Positions 52,673 to 61,201 of a stretch of DNA of 64,000 bases are shown here, piece after piece. The position numbers were made by a program, and so were the translations under genes. Below the pieces are notes generated by a model. It was not told where the DNA came from. It searched no databases and saw only the letters and a list, made by a program, of their open reading frames with translations. Location of the stretch: positions 6,386,001 through 6,450,000 of the forward strand of contig NZ_CP108476.1 of NCBI RefSeq assembly GCF_036226465.1. Reading direction: 5' to 3'. The number at the start of each line of letters is the position of its first letter. Position 1 is the first letter of the stretch. Source of the DNA: Kitasatospora sp. NBC_01250. Lineage in GTDB: Bacteria; Actinomycetota; Actinomycetes; Streptomycetales; Streptomycetaceae.

Positions 52673-53230
52673 TCAGCCCTTGCGCGCCGCAGCGAGGATC
52701 TTGACCGCGGTGTGGAAGAAGCGGCTGGTGCCGTGACCCTGGTAGCCCTTGCCGAAGACCGTCGCCGGGTTGGCCGCCGAGCGTCCGGGCAGGTGCCGGG
52801 CGACCACGAAGGCCTCGCCGGGCGTTGCCGCGATCACCTCCAGGTCGCCCTTGGGGGAGCGCAGCGGCAGGGCGAGGCCGGCGGGGAGCGGTTCGGAGAG
52901 GAAGACCACGCAGAGCCGGACCTCCGGCGTGATCTCCACCTCGTGGAACGGGTCCAGGGCCAGCGTGGCCGCCAGCTCGTCCACCGTGCGCAGCATGACG
53001 GGCACCTGGTAGCCGAGCGCCTGGCTCAGGTGCGCCTCGATCCGGCCGGTCAGCGCGGCGCGGTCCACCCCGGCGTCCGCCGTGAAGAAGACGTTGCCGC
53101 TCTGGATGTACGTCCGTACGCCGGTCAGGCCGAGCTCGCCGAAGAGCGTGCGCAGCCGCTCCATCGTGACGGTGCGACCGCCCACGTTGACGGCGCGCAG
53201 GAAGGCGATGAAGGTCGTCTGGTCTGCCAC
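52673..53230 (-). CDS. DUF1697 protein
   Basis: 185 residues. The N-terminal TTFIAFLRAVNVGGRTVTM and later YIQSGNVFF and TSRFFHT segments are signatures of DUF1697, a widespread single-domain family of unknown activity. GTG at 53230 puts the family motif at the usual distance from the start; an ATG at 53245 adds five residues. Confidence 0.88.
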   Translation of the reverse strand: MADQTTFIAFLRAVNVGGRTVTMERLRTLFGELGLTGVRTYIQSGNVFFTADAGVDRAALTGRIEAHLSQALGYQVPVMLRTVDELAATLALDPFHEVEITPEVRLCVVFLSEPLPAGLALPLRSPKGDLEVIAATPGEAFVVARHLPGRSAANPATVFGKGYQGHGTSRFFHTAVKILAAARKG

Positions 53231-53321
53231 TCGCCCAGTCTCGCGCATCCGGCCGGGCGTGCGGCCGCGCATCCGGCCGAACGCGCATCCGGCACCGCGC
53301 CGCGGAGCCGGCCGACGCGCC

Positions 53322-53687
53322 TCAGGACTGCTCGGGCAGCACCGACCGGAGCGCCTGCGGGGTGCGGGCGACGACGGCGTGTCCGTCGTCGGCGGTGATG
53401 ATCGGGCGCTGCACCAGAATCGGGTGCTCCGCCAGCGCCTCCAGCCAGCGCTGCCGCTGCGCGGCCGTGCGCTCCCACTGGCGCATGCCCAGCTCCTTGG
53501 CCACCGCCTCGTCCAGCCGCGTGATGTCCCACGGCTCCAGGCCCAGCCGCCCGAGCACCGCCGTCAGCTCGGCCACCGAGGGCGGGTCCTCCAGGTAGTG
53601 CCGCACGGTGTAGTTCAGCTCGGCCGCGTCCAGCGCGGTGAGCGCGCTGCGGCACTTGCTGCAGCGGGGGTTGATCCAGATCTCCAT
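53322..53687 (-). CDS. ArsC/Spx-family thioredoxin-like protein
   Basis: 121 residues. The N-terminal MEIWINPRCSKCRSAL holds the C-x-x-C pair of the ArsC (glutaredoxin-type arsenate reductase)/YffB family, and ILVQRPII is the conserved cis-Pro segment. Family arsenate reductases need only the first Cys plus Arg residues; without neighbouring ars genes, a redox role other than arsenate is as likely. Divergent from the P450. Confidence 0.87.
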   Translation of the reverse strand: MEIWINPRCSKCRSALTALDAAELNYTVRHYLEDPPSVAELTAVLGRLGLEPWDITRLDEAVAKELGMRQWERTAAQRQRWLEALAEHPILVQRPIITADDGHAVVARTPQALRSVLPEQS

Positions 53688-53746
53688 CCGCCCAGGGTAT
53701 GCCGCCGCGGGAACTCGGCCGCCCCGCCGCTCGGTTGATACCGGGT

Positions 53747-54976
53747 ATGGACGTCATGGACGGCACGGAGATCATCGACGCTCTGCTGACCCCGGCGGGC
53801 TCCGCCGACCCCTACCCGCTCTACGCCCGCGCGCACCGGCTCGGCCCGGTCTGCCGCGTCTGGGACGACATGCTGCTCGCCACCGGATACCGCACGGTGC
53901 ACCAGCTGCTGCGCGACTCCGCCTTCGGGGTGACCGACGCCCGGGCCCGCCACGACTTCGATCCGCTCTTCCACGAGCACTCCTCCAGGCTGCTGCTCAG
54001 CCGTTCGGTCCTGGAGAGCAATGCGCCCGACCACGCCCGGATGCGGTCGCTGATCGCCTCGGTCTTCACCGCCCGCCGGGTGGCCGCGCTCGCGCCGGCG
54101 GTGCGGGCCGCCGTCGACCGGCTGCTGACCGAACTCGCCGAACTCGGCGCGGACGGCAGCCCGGTCGACTTCATGGAGACCTTCGCCTTCCGGCTGCCGG
54201 TCGGGGTGATCTGCGAGCTGCTCGGCGTGCCCGAGCGGGACCGTTACCGCTTCCGCGGCCTGGCCGGTGCCCTCGCGGCGATCCTGGAGCCGCTGGTGAG
54301 CGACGGGGAACTCGCCGCAGCGGATACCGCTGCCGACGAACTGGCCGACTACTTCGGCGAGTTGGCCGCACAACGGCGCGCCGATCCGCGCCCCGACCTG
54401 GTCAGCGCGCTGGTCCGGGTCGCCGACGGCGCCGACGGGCGGCTCGACGACCGGGAGCTGCTGGCCAACCTGATCGTGCTGCTGGTGGCCGGCTTCGAGA
54501 CCACCACCAACCTGCTCGGCAACGGACTGGCGCTGGCCTTCGAGCACCGCTGGGCGGCGGACGGACTGCGCAGCGGCCGGATCAGCTCGGCCGGCTACGT
54601 CGAGGAGGTGCTGCGCCACGACTCCCCGGTGCAGCTCACCACGCGGCTGCCGCTGGCCGAGGGGCTGAGCGTGGCGGGGGTGCCAGTACCGCCCGGCAGC
54701 GGGGTCTTCCTGCTGATCGGCGCGGCCAACCGGGACCCGGCCCGCTACGACCGACCCGACCTGTTCGACCCGACCCGCCAGGACAGCCAGGCGCTCTCCT
54801 TCGGCGGCGGACCGCACTACTGCCTGGGAGCCCAGCTGGCCCGGCTGGAGGCGACCTGCGCACTGCCCGCCCTGCTGAACCGTTTTCCCCGGCTGACCCT
54901 GGCGGGGGAACCGGTGCGCCGCTCGCGCCTGGTGCTGCGCGGCTACCAGGAACTGCCGGTCGCGCTGCGGGGCTGA
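53747..54976 (+). CDS. Cytochrome P450
   Basis: 409 residues, bacterial class I type. I-helix AGFETT, K-helix EEVLRHD (E-x-x-R), PERF-like region DPTRQDSQALSFGGG, and the heme-binding loop FGGGPHYCLGAQLARLE with the axial cysteine. Soluble; needs ferredoxin and a reductase, not encoded nearby. Substrate unknown. Confidence 0.93.
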   Translation: MDVMDGTEIIDALLTPAGSADPYPLYARAHRLGPVCRVWDDMLLATGYRTVHQLLRDSAFGVTDARARHDFDPLFHEHSSRLLLSRSVLESNAPDHARMRSLIASVFTARRVAALAPAVRAAVDRLLTELAELGADGSPVDFMETFAFRLPVGVICELLGVPERDRYRFRGLAGALAAILEPLVSDGELAAADTAADELADYFGELAAQRRADPRPDLVSALVRVADGADGRLDDRELLANLIVLLVAGFETTTNLLGNGLALAFEHRWAADGLRSGRISSAGYVEEVLRHDSPVQLTTRLPLAEGLSVAGVPVPPGSGVFLLIGAANRDPARYDRPDLFDPTRQDSQALSFGGGPHYCLGAQLARLEATCALPALLNRFPRLTLAGEPVRRSRLVLRGYQELPVALRG

Positions 54977-54990
54977 CGCCCGCAGAAACC

Positions 54991-55004
54991 GGGACTTTGG
55001 TCCC
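54991..55004. promoter_or_regulatory. DosR-type palindrome before the PP2C gene
   Basis: GGGACTTTGGTCCC, very close to the core of the DevR/DosR box (GGGACTWWAGTCCC) used in hypoxia and redox control. It is 94 bp before the PP2C start. Confidence 0.55.
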
Positions 55005-55012
55005 GAGGCGGC

Positions 55013-55026
55013 GGGCCGAAGGGCCT
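55013..55026. promoter_or_regulatory. OsdR/DosR-like second palindrome
   Basis: GGGCCGAAGGGCCT resembles the GGGCCGATCGGCCC site reported for the Streptomyces DosR-like regulator OsdR. It is 22 bp (two helical turns) from the first box, start to start. Confidence 0.5.
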
Positions 55027-55097
55027 CCGGTGCCGAAGCGGTGGGTGGGCGACCATGGAGGCTCACCCCTGTTCCCCAGCGGCCGAGGAGGTCTGCC

Positions 55098-56363
55098 GTG
55101 CCCGCGAGGTCCGCCGTGCCGCCGAAGGCCGCCGCTGTGCCGGCGAAGGCCGCCGCTGTGCCGCCGAAGGCCGCCGTCCCCGTGCGGCCCGGGACGCCCG
55201 CCAAGGGCGCCCGCTCCGAGGCCGCCGCGGCACGCGGCACCCTCGGCGCCCGGCTGCGCGCGAGCTTCGCAGGCCCCGCCGCCGCGGACCACGAGGCGGA
55301 CCTGGCCCCGCACTGGGTGCGCTGGCTGCCCACCCTGCTGATCCTCATCGACCTGATCATCGAGGTCGCCTTTCCCCAGGCCACGGCGGCGGGCTTCCTG
55401 CTCACCGGGCTGCCCGTGCTGGTCGCCTTCGGCTTCGGCGCCCTGGCCACCGCCGCCTCCGGCATCGGCGCGCTGGTCCTCCAGCTGGCACTCGCGGCCC
55501 GGGCCGGCCACCTCTACGAGCACCACCACCTCTGGGTCTACCTCTCCACCCTGCTGGCCGCGCTGGCCGGGGTGATGCTCGCCCACCAGCGCATCCGGCA
55601 GGCCCGCCACCTGGTCCGGGCCCGCACCGTCAGCGAGGCGCTGCAGCGCACCGTGCTGCACCCGGTGCCCGAGCAGGTCGGCTCGCTGCGCACGGCCGGC
55701 CACTACCGGGCCGCGCAGGCCGAGGTGGCGATCGGCGGGGACCTGTACGAGCTGTGCGACACGCCCTTCGGCACCCGGGTCCTGCTCGGCGACGTGCGGG
55801 GCAAGGGCCTGGAGGCCGTAAGCACCGTGGCCGACCTGCTCGGCGCCTTCCGCGCCACCGCGCACGAGACCGCCGAACTGGCCGAACTCGCCGCCCTGCT
55901 GGACCGCCAGGTCCGCCGCGTCGCCGTGGAGCGCGAGGACGAGGAGCTCTTCGTCACCGCCGTCCTGCTGGAGCACCGTCCCGGCGCCGACTCGGTGCAG
56001 CTGATCAACCGCGGCCACCTGGACCCGGTGCTGCTGACCGGCGGCACCGTGCAGACCGTGCACTGCCGCCAGGACCTCCCGCTGGGCCTGGGCCACCTGC
56101 GCACCCAGCACCCCACCCCGCCCACCTCGGTCCCGCTCGCGGTCGGCCAGACCCTGCTGCTGCACACCGACGGCGTCACCGAGGCCCGCGACGAGGCCGG
56201 CACCTTCTACCCCCTCACCAAACGCCTCGCCACCCGCTTCGCCACCCGCAGTTGCGTCACCCCCGAACAGCTCGTCCTCTTCGTCGGCGCCGACGTCCAG
56301 GCCCACGGCGGCCCGGCCACCGACGACCTGGCCCTGCTGGCCCTGAGCCCGGTGGGGCGCTGA
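55098..56363 (+). CDS. Membrane PP2C/SpoIIE-type phosphatase
   Basis: 421 residues. The N-terminus has three near-identical heptad repeats of the AVPPKAA type (encoded by 21-bp repeats). Three to four helices follow (about 75-165), then a PP2C/SpoIIE domain with GGDLYELCD, GDVRGKGLEA, NRGHLDPVLL, LLHTDGVTEARD and TDDLALLAL, including the metal Asp residues. Members dephosphorylate anti-sigma antagonists in partner-switch pathways. GTG behind GAGGAGG. Confidence 0.9.
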   Translation: MPARSAVPPKAAAVPAKAAAVPPKAAVPVRPGTPAKGARSEAAAARGTLGARLRASFAGPAAADHEADLAPHWVRWLPTLLILIDLIIEVAFPQATAAGFLLTGLPVLVAFGFGALATAASGIGALVLQLALAARAGHLYEHHHLWVYLSTLLAALAGVMLAHQRIRQARHLVRARTVSEALQRTVLHPVPEQVGSLRTAGHYRAAQAEVAIGGDLYELCDTPFGTRVLLGDVRGKGLEAVSTVADLLGAFRATAHETAELAELAALLDRQVRRVAVEREDEELFVTAVLLEHRPGADSVQLINRGHLDPVLLTGGTVQTVHCRQDLPLGLGHLRTQHPTPPTSVPLAVGQTLLLHTDGVTEARDEAGTFYPLTKRLATRFATRSCVTPEQLVLFVGADVQAHGGPATDDLALLALSPVGR

Positions 56364-56366
56364 TCC

Positions 56367-56555
56367 TCAGGCGAGCGTCCGGCTCCGCGGCGGTTGCGGA
56401 TCGGGGCCGTCCCCGCGGCGCAGCTCCCGCCGCACCCGCCGCCAGGCCCGGATGACCTGCGGCAGTTTGGCCAGCACCTCACCGACCTGCGTCAGCAGGA
56501 GGGTGACGGCGCCGAACGCGGCGAGGATGGTCAGGGTCAGGTCGTCCCACTTCAC
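56367..56555 (-). CDS. Small single-helix membrane protein, 62 residues
   Basis: GTG at 56555. The product starts MKWDDLTLTILAAFGAVTLLL, one membrane helix, then an amphipathic basic stretch (VIRAWRRVRREL) and a Pro/Arg tail. Its stop is 3 bp from the convergent phosphatase stop. It may be the last gene of the unit beginning at 58021. No function inferred. Confidence 0.6.
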   Translation of the reverse strand: MKWDDLTLTILAAFGAVTLLLTQVGEVLAKLPQVIRAWRRVRRELRRGDGPDPQPPRSRTLA

Positions 56556-56614
56556 GGCGGTGTATCGCTTTCTCTCTGGATGGTGGGGAGTGCGTCGGAG
56601 CCGGGTGCCGCCGG

Positions 56615-58021
56615 TCACTCGAGCACGCCTCGCACGCAGAGCCAGTCCAGGGCGGCCACGCCCAGCCGGTCGGGTGCTTCGAGCAGCGCGGCCTCGACCG
56701 CCGCGAGGTCGGCCAGCGCCTCGGGCGCTCCGGAGCGGTCCACGGCGGTCAGCCGAGCCAGCGCCTCGGTGACCCGATCGGGCCAGCGCTCCATCCCGAA
56801 GTGGGTGGGAGCCTTGAGCGCGGCTGACGCGGCGCGGTGCAGCAGCCCTGCCTGCCAGCCCTGCTCGCGGATGAGCTTCGAGGTGAACCAGACCCGGTCG
56901 TCGAGGTGCTGGACGAACTCCTCGGTGGGCTCCCCGCACCCGCGCAGCGTGAAGGACGAGCCACCGGCCCAGGGGAGTTGGAGGTCCGCGGCGACGGCCT
57001 GGAAGGCGAGCAGCGCCTCGGGGCCGTCCGTCCGCGCGGCGGTGAGGGCTTCCCGGGCGGTGCGGTACAGGTCGATGCTCTGCGCGAGGATCTCGCCGTC
57101 GCTCGGTCCGGCGGCGGCCGCGTGGATGGCGTCCAGCGGTCCGTCGCGCCACGTGTCGGCGACCAGGCCGACCGCTGCTGCGCTGATCAGGACCTCGGTG
57201 TCGGTGGGATCGATGCCGAAGTGCTCCAGTGCGGCGGTGAATTGCTCAGCCATCTCCGGAACTGGCCTGCCCTGGGCCGGGTCCGGAGGCAGGGTGCGCC
57301 ACCGCGAGCGGATGGGGGCGGTGCCCGGGTGCTCGACGACGACTCCGTGCTCCGCCAGATCCTCGAACACGGCATCCGGCCCGCAGTCGATGTCCGAGCT
57401 GTCGTGGCGCCCGGAGCAGCCCTTCGGGCAGTCGAACTCCTCGCACATCTCGGGGGAGGGCGGTGTCGCTTCGTTGATCAGGTGGTAGGCCAGCCGGTCC
57501 ACCACCGCCTCCCTGGCCGAGATCATCTCCAGGGAGAGCCGGAACCCGCTGTCGGACAGTTCCTCGTCGCGGGCCGCAGCGGAGGGCGGCGGCTCGGGGG
57601 CGTCATCGGTGGCCCAGGCGTAGGCGGACTCCAGCGATACCAGCAGCCAGGCGATCCGCAGCGGCTCGACACTCTCGTCGGTGGTGAGGCGGGCGACGGC
57701 TTCGGCGGCCTGGCGCACACTTTCGAGCTCGATCAGGTGGTGTTCGCGCACCTCGGCCCAGGCGGCGGCCTCCGCCCGGGCCTGCTCGGCGTCCTGGACC
57801 ATGGCGGCATCCCGTGTCCGCCGCGCCCGGGCCACCAGCCGGCGAAGGCAGGGGTGGCAGCCGAAGAGCCCGGACGTCTCGGTCGGCCCGAGCGGGACGG
57901 GCACCCGGTCCCCGAACGGCTCGTCGCACAAGCAGCAGTCCAGGCAGCCCACTTGGCGACTGGTGGGCATGGTCGGCAGTGCCGCGCGGATTGTGTCGCG
58001 GGCGTAGGCAGGGATGTGCAT
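56615..58021 (-). CDS. Unrecognised 468-residue protein with N-terminal Cys cluster
   Basis: I do not recognise the family. The N-terminus contains GCLDCCLCDEPFG then GCHPCLRRLVARARR, C-x2-CC-x2-C plus C-x2-C, which looks like a zinc site of the treble-clef kind. A long charged helix (about 65-100) follows, and a second cysteine group lies near CEEFDCPKGCSG. The rest is acidic, helical and soluble, with no membrane helix. ATG at 58021 follows GAGGAG at a longish spacing; an upstream ATG at 58114 would add 31 unrelated residues. Divergent from the 320-residue gene at 58211. Confidence 0.65.
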   Translation of the reverse strand: MHIPAYARDTIRAALPTMPTSRQVGCLDCCLCDEPFGDRVPVPLGPTETSGLFGCHPCLRRLVARARRTRDAAMVQDAEQARAEAAAWAEVREHHLIELESVRQAAEAVARLTTDESVEPLRIAWLLVSLESAYAWATDDAPEPPPSAAARDEELSDSGFRLSLEMISAREAVVDRLAYHLINEATPPSPEMCEEFDCPKGCSGRHDSSDIDCGPDAVFEDLAEHGVVVEHPGTAPIRSRWRTLPPDPAQGRPVPEMAEQFTAALEHFGIDPTDTEVLISAAAVGLVADTWRDGPLDAIHAAAAGPSDGEILAQSIDLYRTAREALTAARTDGPEALLAFQAVAADLQLPWAGGSSFTLRGCGEPTEEFVQHLDDRVWFTSKLIREQGWQAGLLHRAASAALKAPTHFGMERWPDRVTEALARLTAVDRSGAPEALADLAAVEAALLEAPDRLGVAALDWLCVRGVLE

Positions 58022-58090
58022 CGGCGGGCAGCTCCTCGGGAAGGGGCGCAGACAATGACTGGCGCCGTCATCCATGCTCCCGGTCACCGC

Positions 58091-58103
58091 TGACTCCGAG
58101 TCA
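58091..58103. promoter_or_regulatory. 13-bp palindrome in the divergent region
   Basis: TGACTCCGAGTCA, perfectly symmetric around one base, between the two divergent unknown genes. A candidate operator for the HTH-containing product at 58211. Confidence 0.4.
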
Positions 58104-58210
58104 CCGTCTGGCAAGAGACGGTCCGATCCTTGGTGAAATGTCCTGAAAAGTCCTTGAGTTTAAGATGTTGGCGAAGTCTGACACCTCTGCGAAAGGAAGA
58201 CCTCAAAGCC

Positions 58211-59173
58211 GTGGCTACCGATTCGTCCTCTCAACTGCAAGAAACTCACCGCGAATTGGTCGAGGCGCTCCAGGAACTACAGCGGGCAGCTGGCTGGTTG
58301 AGTCCGCGAAAGGTGAGCGGACTCATCAAGGATCGGGATGATCTCCCGGACAAGGTCAGCCACGAGGGCGTACGGACCGCACTCAAGGGCCTTCGCGTGC
58401 CGCGCTGGGAGACCGTTCACTCGATCGTCGCGGTGCTCGCCGAGCGGTGCAGTCCGCCGCGCGATCCGCAGGCCGAAGTGGCCCGCTTCCTCCGGTTGTG
58501 GCGCACGATGCGTGACGGGGAGTCGGGGGCGCTGAAGTCGACGCAGGAGTTCATCCAGAGCGGCTGGGGCGGCGAGGACGGCCAGTGGACTGCCGAGCAG
58601 ATCGCCGGAATCCTGATCAACCCGTACACCGCCATCGAGATCCACCCCTCGCTCGCGGGCCCGCACGAGCCCATGATCTCGGAGGACGACTGGGTCCGCG
58701 CGGGGGTGCGGCTGATCGAGGAGCACGGTGCGGAGTTCGCCCTGCGTGCCCTGCTGCGCACCCTGAAGGGCGATTACGTGGGCGCCGAGAGCGGTGCACC
58801 CTACGGCTACCAGGACCCGGACCACGAAACGGAGGAGGCGTTCGCGGTGTTCCGGTACGGCTGCGGCGAAATCCTCCGGCGCCTGCGGACCGAACCCAAC
58901 CTGCTCCAGGACTCGATCCGCGCGATGCGCGCCGACGAGACCATGAGCCGCGAGGACCGGGTGGACATGCTGCGCTCGGAGTCGGACATGCCCCTGATGC
59001 GGGAGGTCATGGCCATCACCCCGGACACGTGGTACGAGGTCTCGGAGGAGGCGCACCACATGGTCTTCGGCTACCTCATCAAGGAGATCCGCCCCGTCGG
59101 CCGCCCCGGCCTCCCGCCGGCCGAACGCTTCCAGATCACCTGGCGCATCCCGGAGCCCCCGGCACGCTCCTAG
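58211..59173 (+). CDS. HTH-type protein with conserved streptomycete C-terminal domain
   Basis: 320 residues. Residues 10-95 have the helical, helix-turn-helix-like pattern (SPRKVSGLIKDRDDLPDKVSHEGVRTAL region, HSIVAVLAERC) often found at the start of Streptomyces conflict and effector proteins. Residues 110-200 include INPYTAIEIHPSLAGPHEPM and EDDWVRAGVRLIEEHGAEF, a conserved block I have seen in streptomycete hypothetical proteins without assigned function. The end is acidic and helical. GTG at 58211 has AGGAAG at long spacing. Possible DNA-binding sensor; not proven. Confidence 0.6.
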   Translation: MATDSSSQLQETHRELVEALQELQRAAGWLSPRKVSGLIKDRDDLPDKVSHEGVRTALKGLRVPRWETVHSIVAVLAERCSPPRDPQAEVARFLRLWRTMRDGESGALKSTQEFIQSGWGGEDGQWTAEQIAGILINPYTAIEIHPSLAGPHEPMISEDDWVRAGVRLIEEHGAEFALRALLRTLKGDYVGAESGAPYGYQDPDHETEEAFAVFRYGCGEILRRLRTEPNLLQDSIRAMRADETMSREDRVDMLRSESDMPLMREVMAITPDTWYEVSEEAHHMVFGYLIKEIRPVGRPGLPPAERFQITWRIPEPPARS

Positions 59174-59188
59174 AGATCGCACGCCGAG

Positions 59189-59220
59189 CCCCCGTCACCC
59201 TCCGTGGAGGACGCCGGGGG
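59189..59220 (+). terminator. Imperfect stem-loop after the HTH-type gene
   Basis: CCCCCG (59189-59194) and CCTCC (59199-59203) pair with CGGGGG (59215-59220) and GGAGG (59206-59210), with an internal mismatch loop, 16 bp past the stop. Confidence 0.55.
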
Positions 59221-59424
59221 CCAGCTGTGCAGCGACTTTCCTACAGGTCGAAATAGAGCTCGAAGATGCCCCTGAACTGCAGAAATGGTGGGCTCGCAGA
59301 AGATCATTTCACGGTCGGTGCACACGTCTCTGCCTCGACCCACGAGATGCGTTGAGAAGCATCGAATGGTGACGAGGAGGTCGCGTTGGCTGCTCGCAGT
59401 GGGCCGGTACGCAGCACTCCAGAT

Positions 59425-59593
59425 CTAGGCCGTGTCTCACAATTCCCGCCAGGCGCGCGACGCCGGGCATCCCGCCTGGACGCACCGGCGAATCATCCAA
59501 GTACGACCCAGTACGAGGACGCTTCGCCGGCACGCCCAGCCGGGCGCCCAACGCCGCGCGCTGATCCGACGGGAATTGTGAGACACGGCCTAG
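59425..59593. mobile_element. 161-bp MITE, IS5-type, with CTAG target duplication
   Basis: The element spans 59429-59589. Its terminal 20-bp inverted repeats begin GCCGTGTCTCACAATTCCCG and match perfectly. Both sides carry CTAG (59425-59428 and 59590-59593), the YTAR-type target duplication of the IS5 group. No transposase fits inside, so it is non-autonomous and must be moved by a related IS elsewhere. A short open frame near the right end (KYDPVRGRFAG...) may be a transposase remnant. Confidence 0.85.
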
Positions 59594-59914
59594 ACCGACC
59601 TCAAGCTCCTCGGCGGCCCCTCACCCGCCGGGGCGCGATGGCTCGTTGTGCGCGAGCAGCCGCGAATCGGCGGACGGTTGCTGGCGCGCCGGGGCTCCGA
59701 GTACCTGCCTGATCAGGACGTCCCAAGTGGGGCCCGCTTCAACTTGACTGCCTATCACAAGCGGACGCAGACCGTGCTGGCCCGGATGGGCGGGTCCGGC
59801 GCGGTCTGGGGTCTGCCCGCAGGCCTTGTCGAGGTCACTGGTGTGGACGAGCGGGTCGGGACGGCTCTGCACGATGTCGCGCATGGCCGGCCGTATGCGG
59901 CATTCGCGCTATGA
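59594..59914 (+). pseudogene. Possible gene remnant right of the MITE
   Basis: A frame is open from just after the right CTAG (DLKLLGGPSPAGARWLVVREQ) to a stop at 59914; the first possible start is GTG at 59648 (88 residues) without a convincing ribosome-binding site. The codon pattern is coding-like and the end reads GTALHDVAHGRPYAAFAL. The left side of the MITE shows no matching continuation. I do not recognise the family; a decayed gene is the best reading. Confidence 0.35.
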
Positions 59915-60030
59915 GCATCCGGAGGGCCTGAGCGTGTGGCACGCACCCAGCTGCGCCTCATCGCCCCGTTCGCCGACTGAGCCGCTACTGGAAGCCGGCC
60001 AGTACTCGATCCGGGCTTGGCGAGAGGCGC

Positions 60031-61074
60031 TCATTGCGTGGCGCCCCTCGCGTGGAGAGCGCCGTTCTCGATGTCGTCGGCATGGACGATAGTGTCCGGG
60101 ATGTCCGTGAAGTGCATGAGGGCCCTGACGGAGACCTTGTAGCTGCGGCCTGCCCTCGCCACTGGAAGAGGGAACTGTCCCGCCCGGATCAGCCGGTACG
60201 CGGTGGACTCCGGGAGCCCGATCACGCCAGCTGCCTCCCGGAGCCCGATGAACGACGGGTAGAGGTCCGAGGCGTAGTAGTAGAGGTTGCTGTTGGAGAA
60301 CCGCGATCGGGACAGACCCGAGGCCTTGACCGCCTGGCTGATCGACCCCGATCGGCGGCCAGCGCGCATGTCCTCGTGGAAGTCTTGCACGGCGTCGAAG
60401 CAGCCCAGTCCGTGGAGAAGCGCTCCGAGCCGCTCGCCCCTGATCTGCTCTGCGACCTCCGCACTACGGATACGGCCGACGTCGATGATCGAGGACGCCC
60501 GCATGGAGTGGTCGACGACGGGCACCGCTGGTGGGGCGAAGACATCGAGCTGGTCCGTCATGAGCTCCGGTGAGCCAGTCTTCCCCCGCTGGAAGGCGAC
60601 CTCGAAGGCTGACTTCACGATGCGATCCCTCACGAGGCGTGGCGGAACGCCCGCAGCAGTGGCGGCCCAGACCTCCAGCGCGGCCACCACCATCGCCGAG
60701 CGGATCTCCTCGAGCTCGACCCGGAAGTCCCGGGCGATCCGGGTGGAGAGCGAACGGAAACAGGGGACGATGCAGTCGAGGATGACCAGCCGCCAGGTGT
60801 CGTCACCGTCCAGGTCGCATAGCCTGCCCATGGCGATCAAGGACTCCCAGAGCCGGGAACTCGGAGCGGAGCGGACCCCCGCCAGGATTGCCTCGGCGCG
60901 GAACTTCGGATAGGTGGGGTGCCGCTTGATGTCGCAGTCCTTGACGTTCCCCACGTGCACGCAGACCGGGCCGTCCCCGAAGATCTTCCGGGTGCTTGAC
61001 TCGATCTGGTGGAAGATGCCTGACATGCTGCGTGCCTCAATCCATGGTTGTCGCCCATCGCCGGATTTCGACAT
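60031..61074 (-). CDS. Protein with C-terminal excisionase-type HTH
   Basis: 347 residues. The C-terminal ~75 residues (GLREAAGVIGLPESTAYRLIRAG, then FPLPVARAGRSYKVS) match the MerR/excisionase winged-helix type that binds DNA in mobile elements and regulators. The rest is helical, without a catalytic motif I can name. ATG at 61074 has GAGGACC upstream; ATG at 61026 is an alternative. Last gene of the minus-strand cassette; it may regulate it. Confidence 0.65.
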   Translation of the reverse strand: MSKSGDGRQPWIEARSMSGIFHQIESSTRKIFGDGPVCVHVGNVKDCDIKRHPTYPKFRAEAILAGVRSAPSSRLWESLIAMGRLCDLDGDDTWRLVILDCIVPCFRSLSTRIARDFRVELEEIRSAMVVAALEVWAATAAGVPPRLVRDRIVKSAFEVAFQRGKTGSPELMTDQLDVFAPPAVPVVDHSMRASSIIDVGRIRSAEVAEQIRGERLGALLHGLGCFDAVQDFHEDMRAGRRSGSISQAVKASGLSRSRFSNSNLYYYASDLYPSFIGLREAAGVIGLPESTAYRLIRAGQFPLPVARAGRSYKVSVRALMHFTDIPDTIVHADDIENGALHARGATQ

Positions 61075-61201
61075 CCGGTCCTCGGGTGTCCGATCTGATT
61101 CATGAGAAGAGTGGAGAGAACCGCAGAGGGCCAGCCCTTTGCCGACGGGGCCGCAGTGAACGGCGGTCGCTGTCCTCGAGCGTTCGTGGTCGAGTCCGTG
61201 C

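Noticed and set aside
59826..60092. 88-codon plus-strand frame near the MITE
   Set aside because: It overlaps the better-supported remnant in another frame, has no ribosome-binding site and ends Arg-rich as random GC-rich sequence does.
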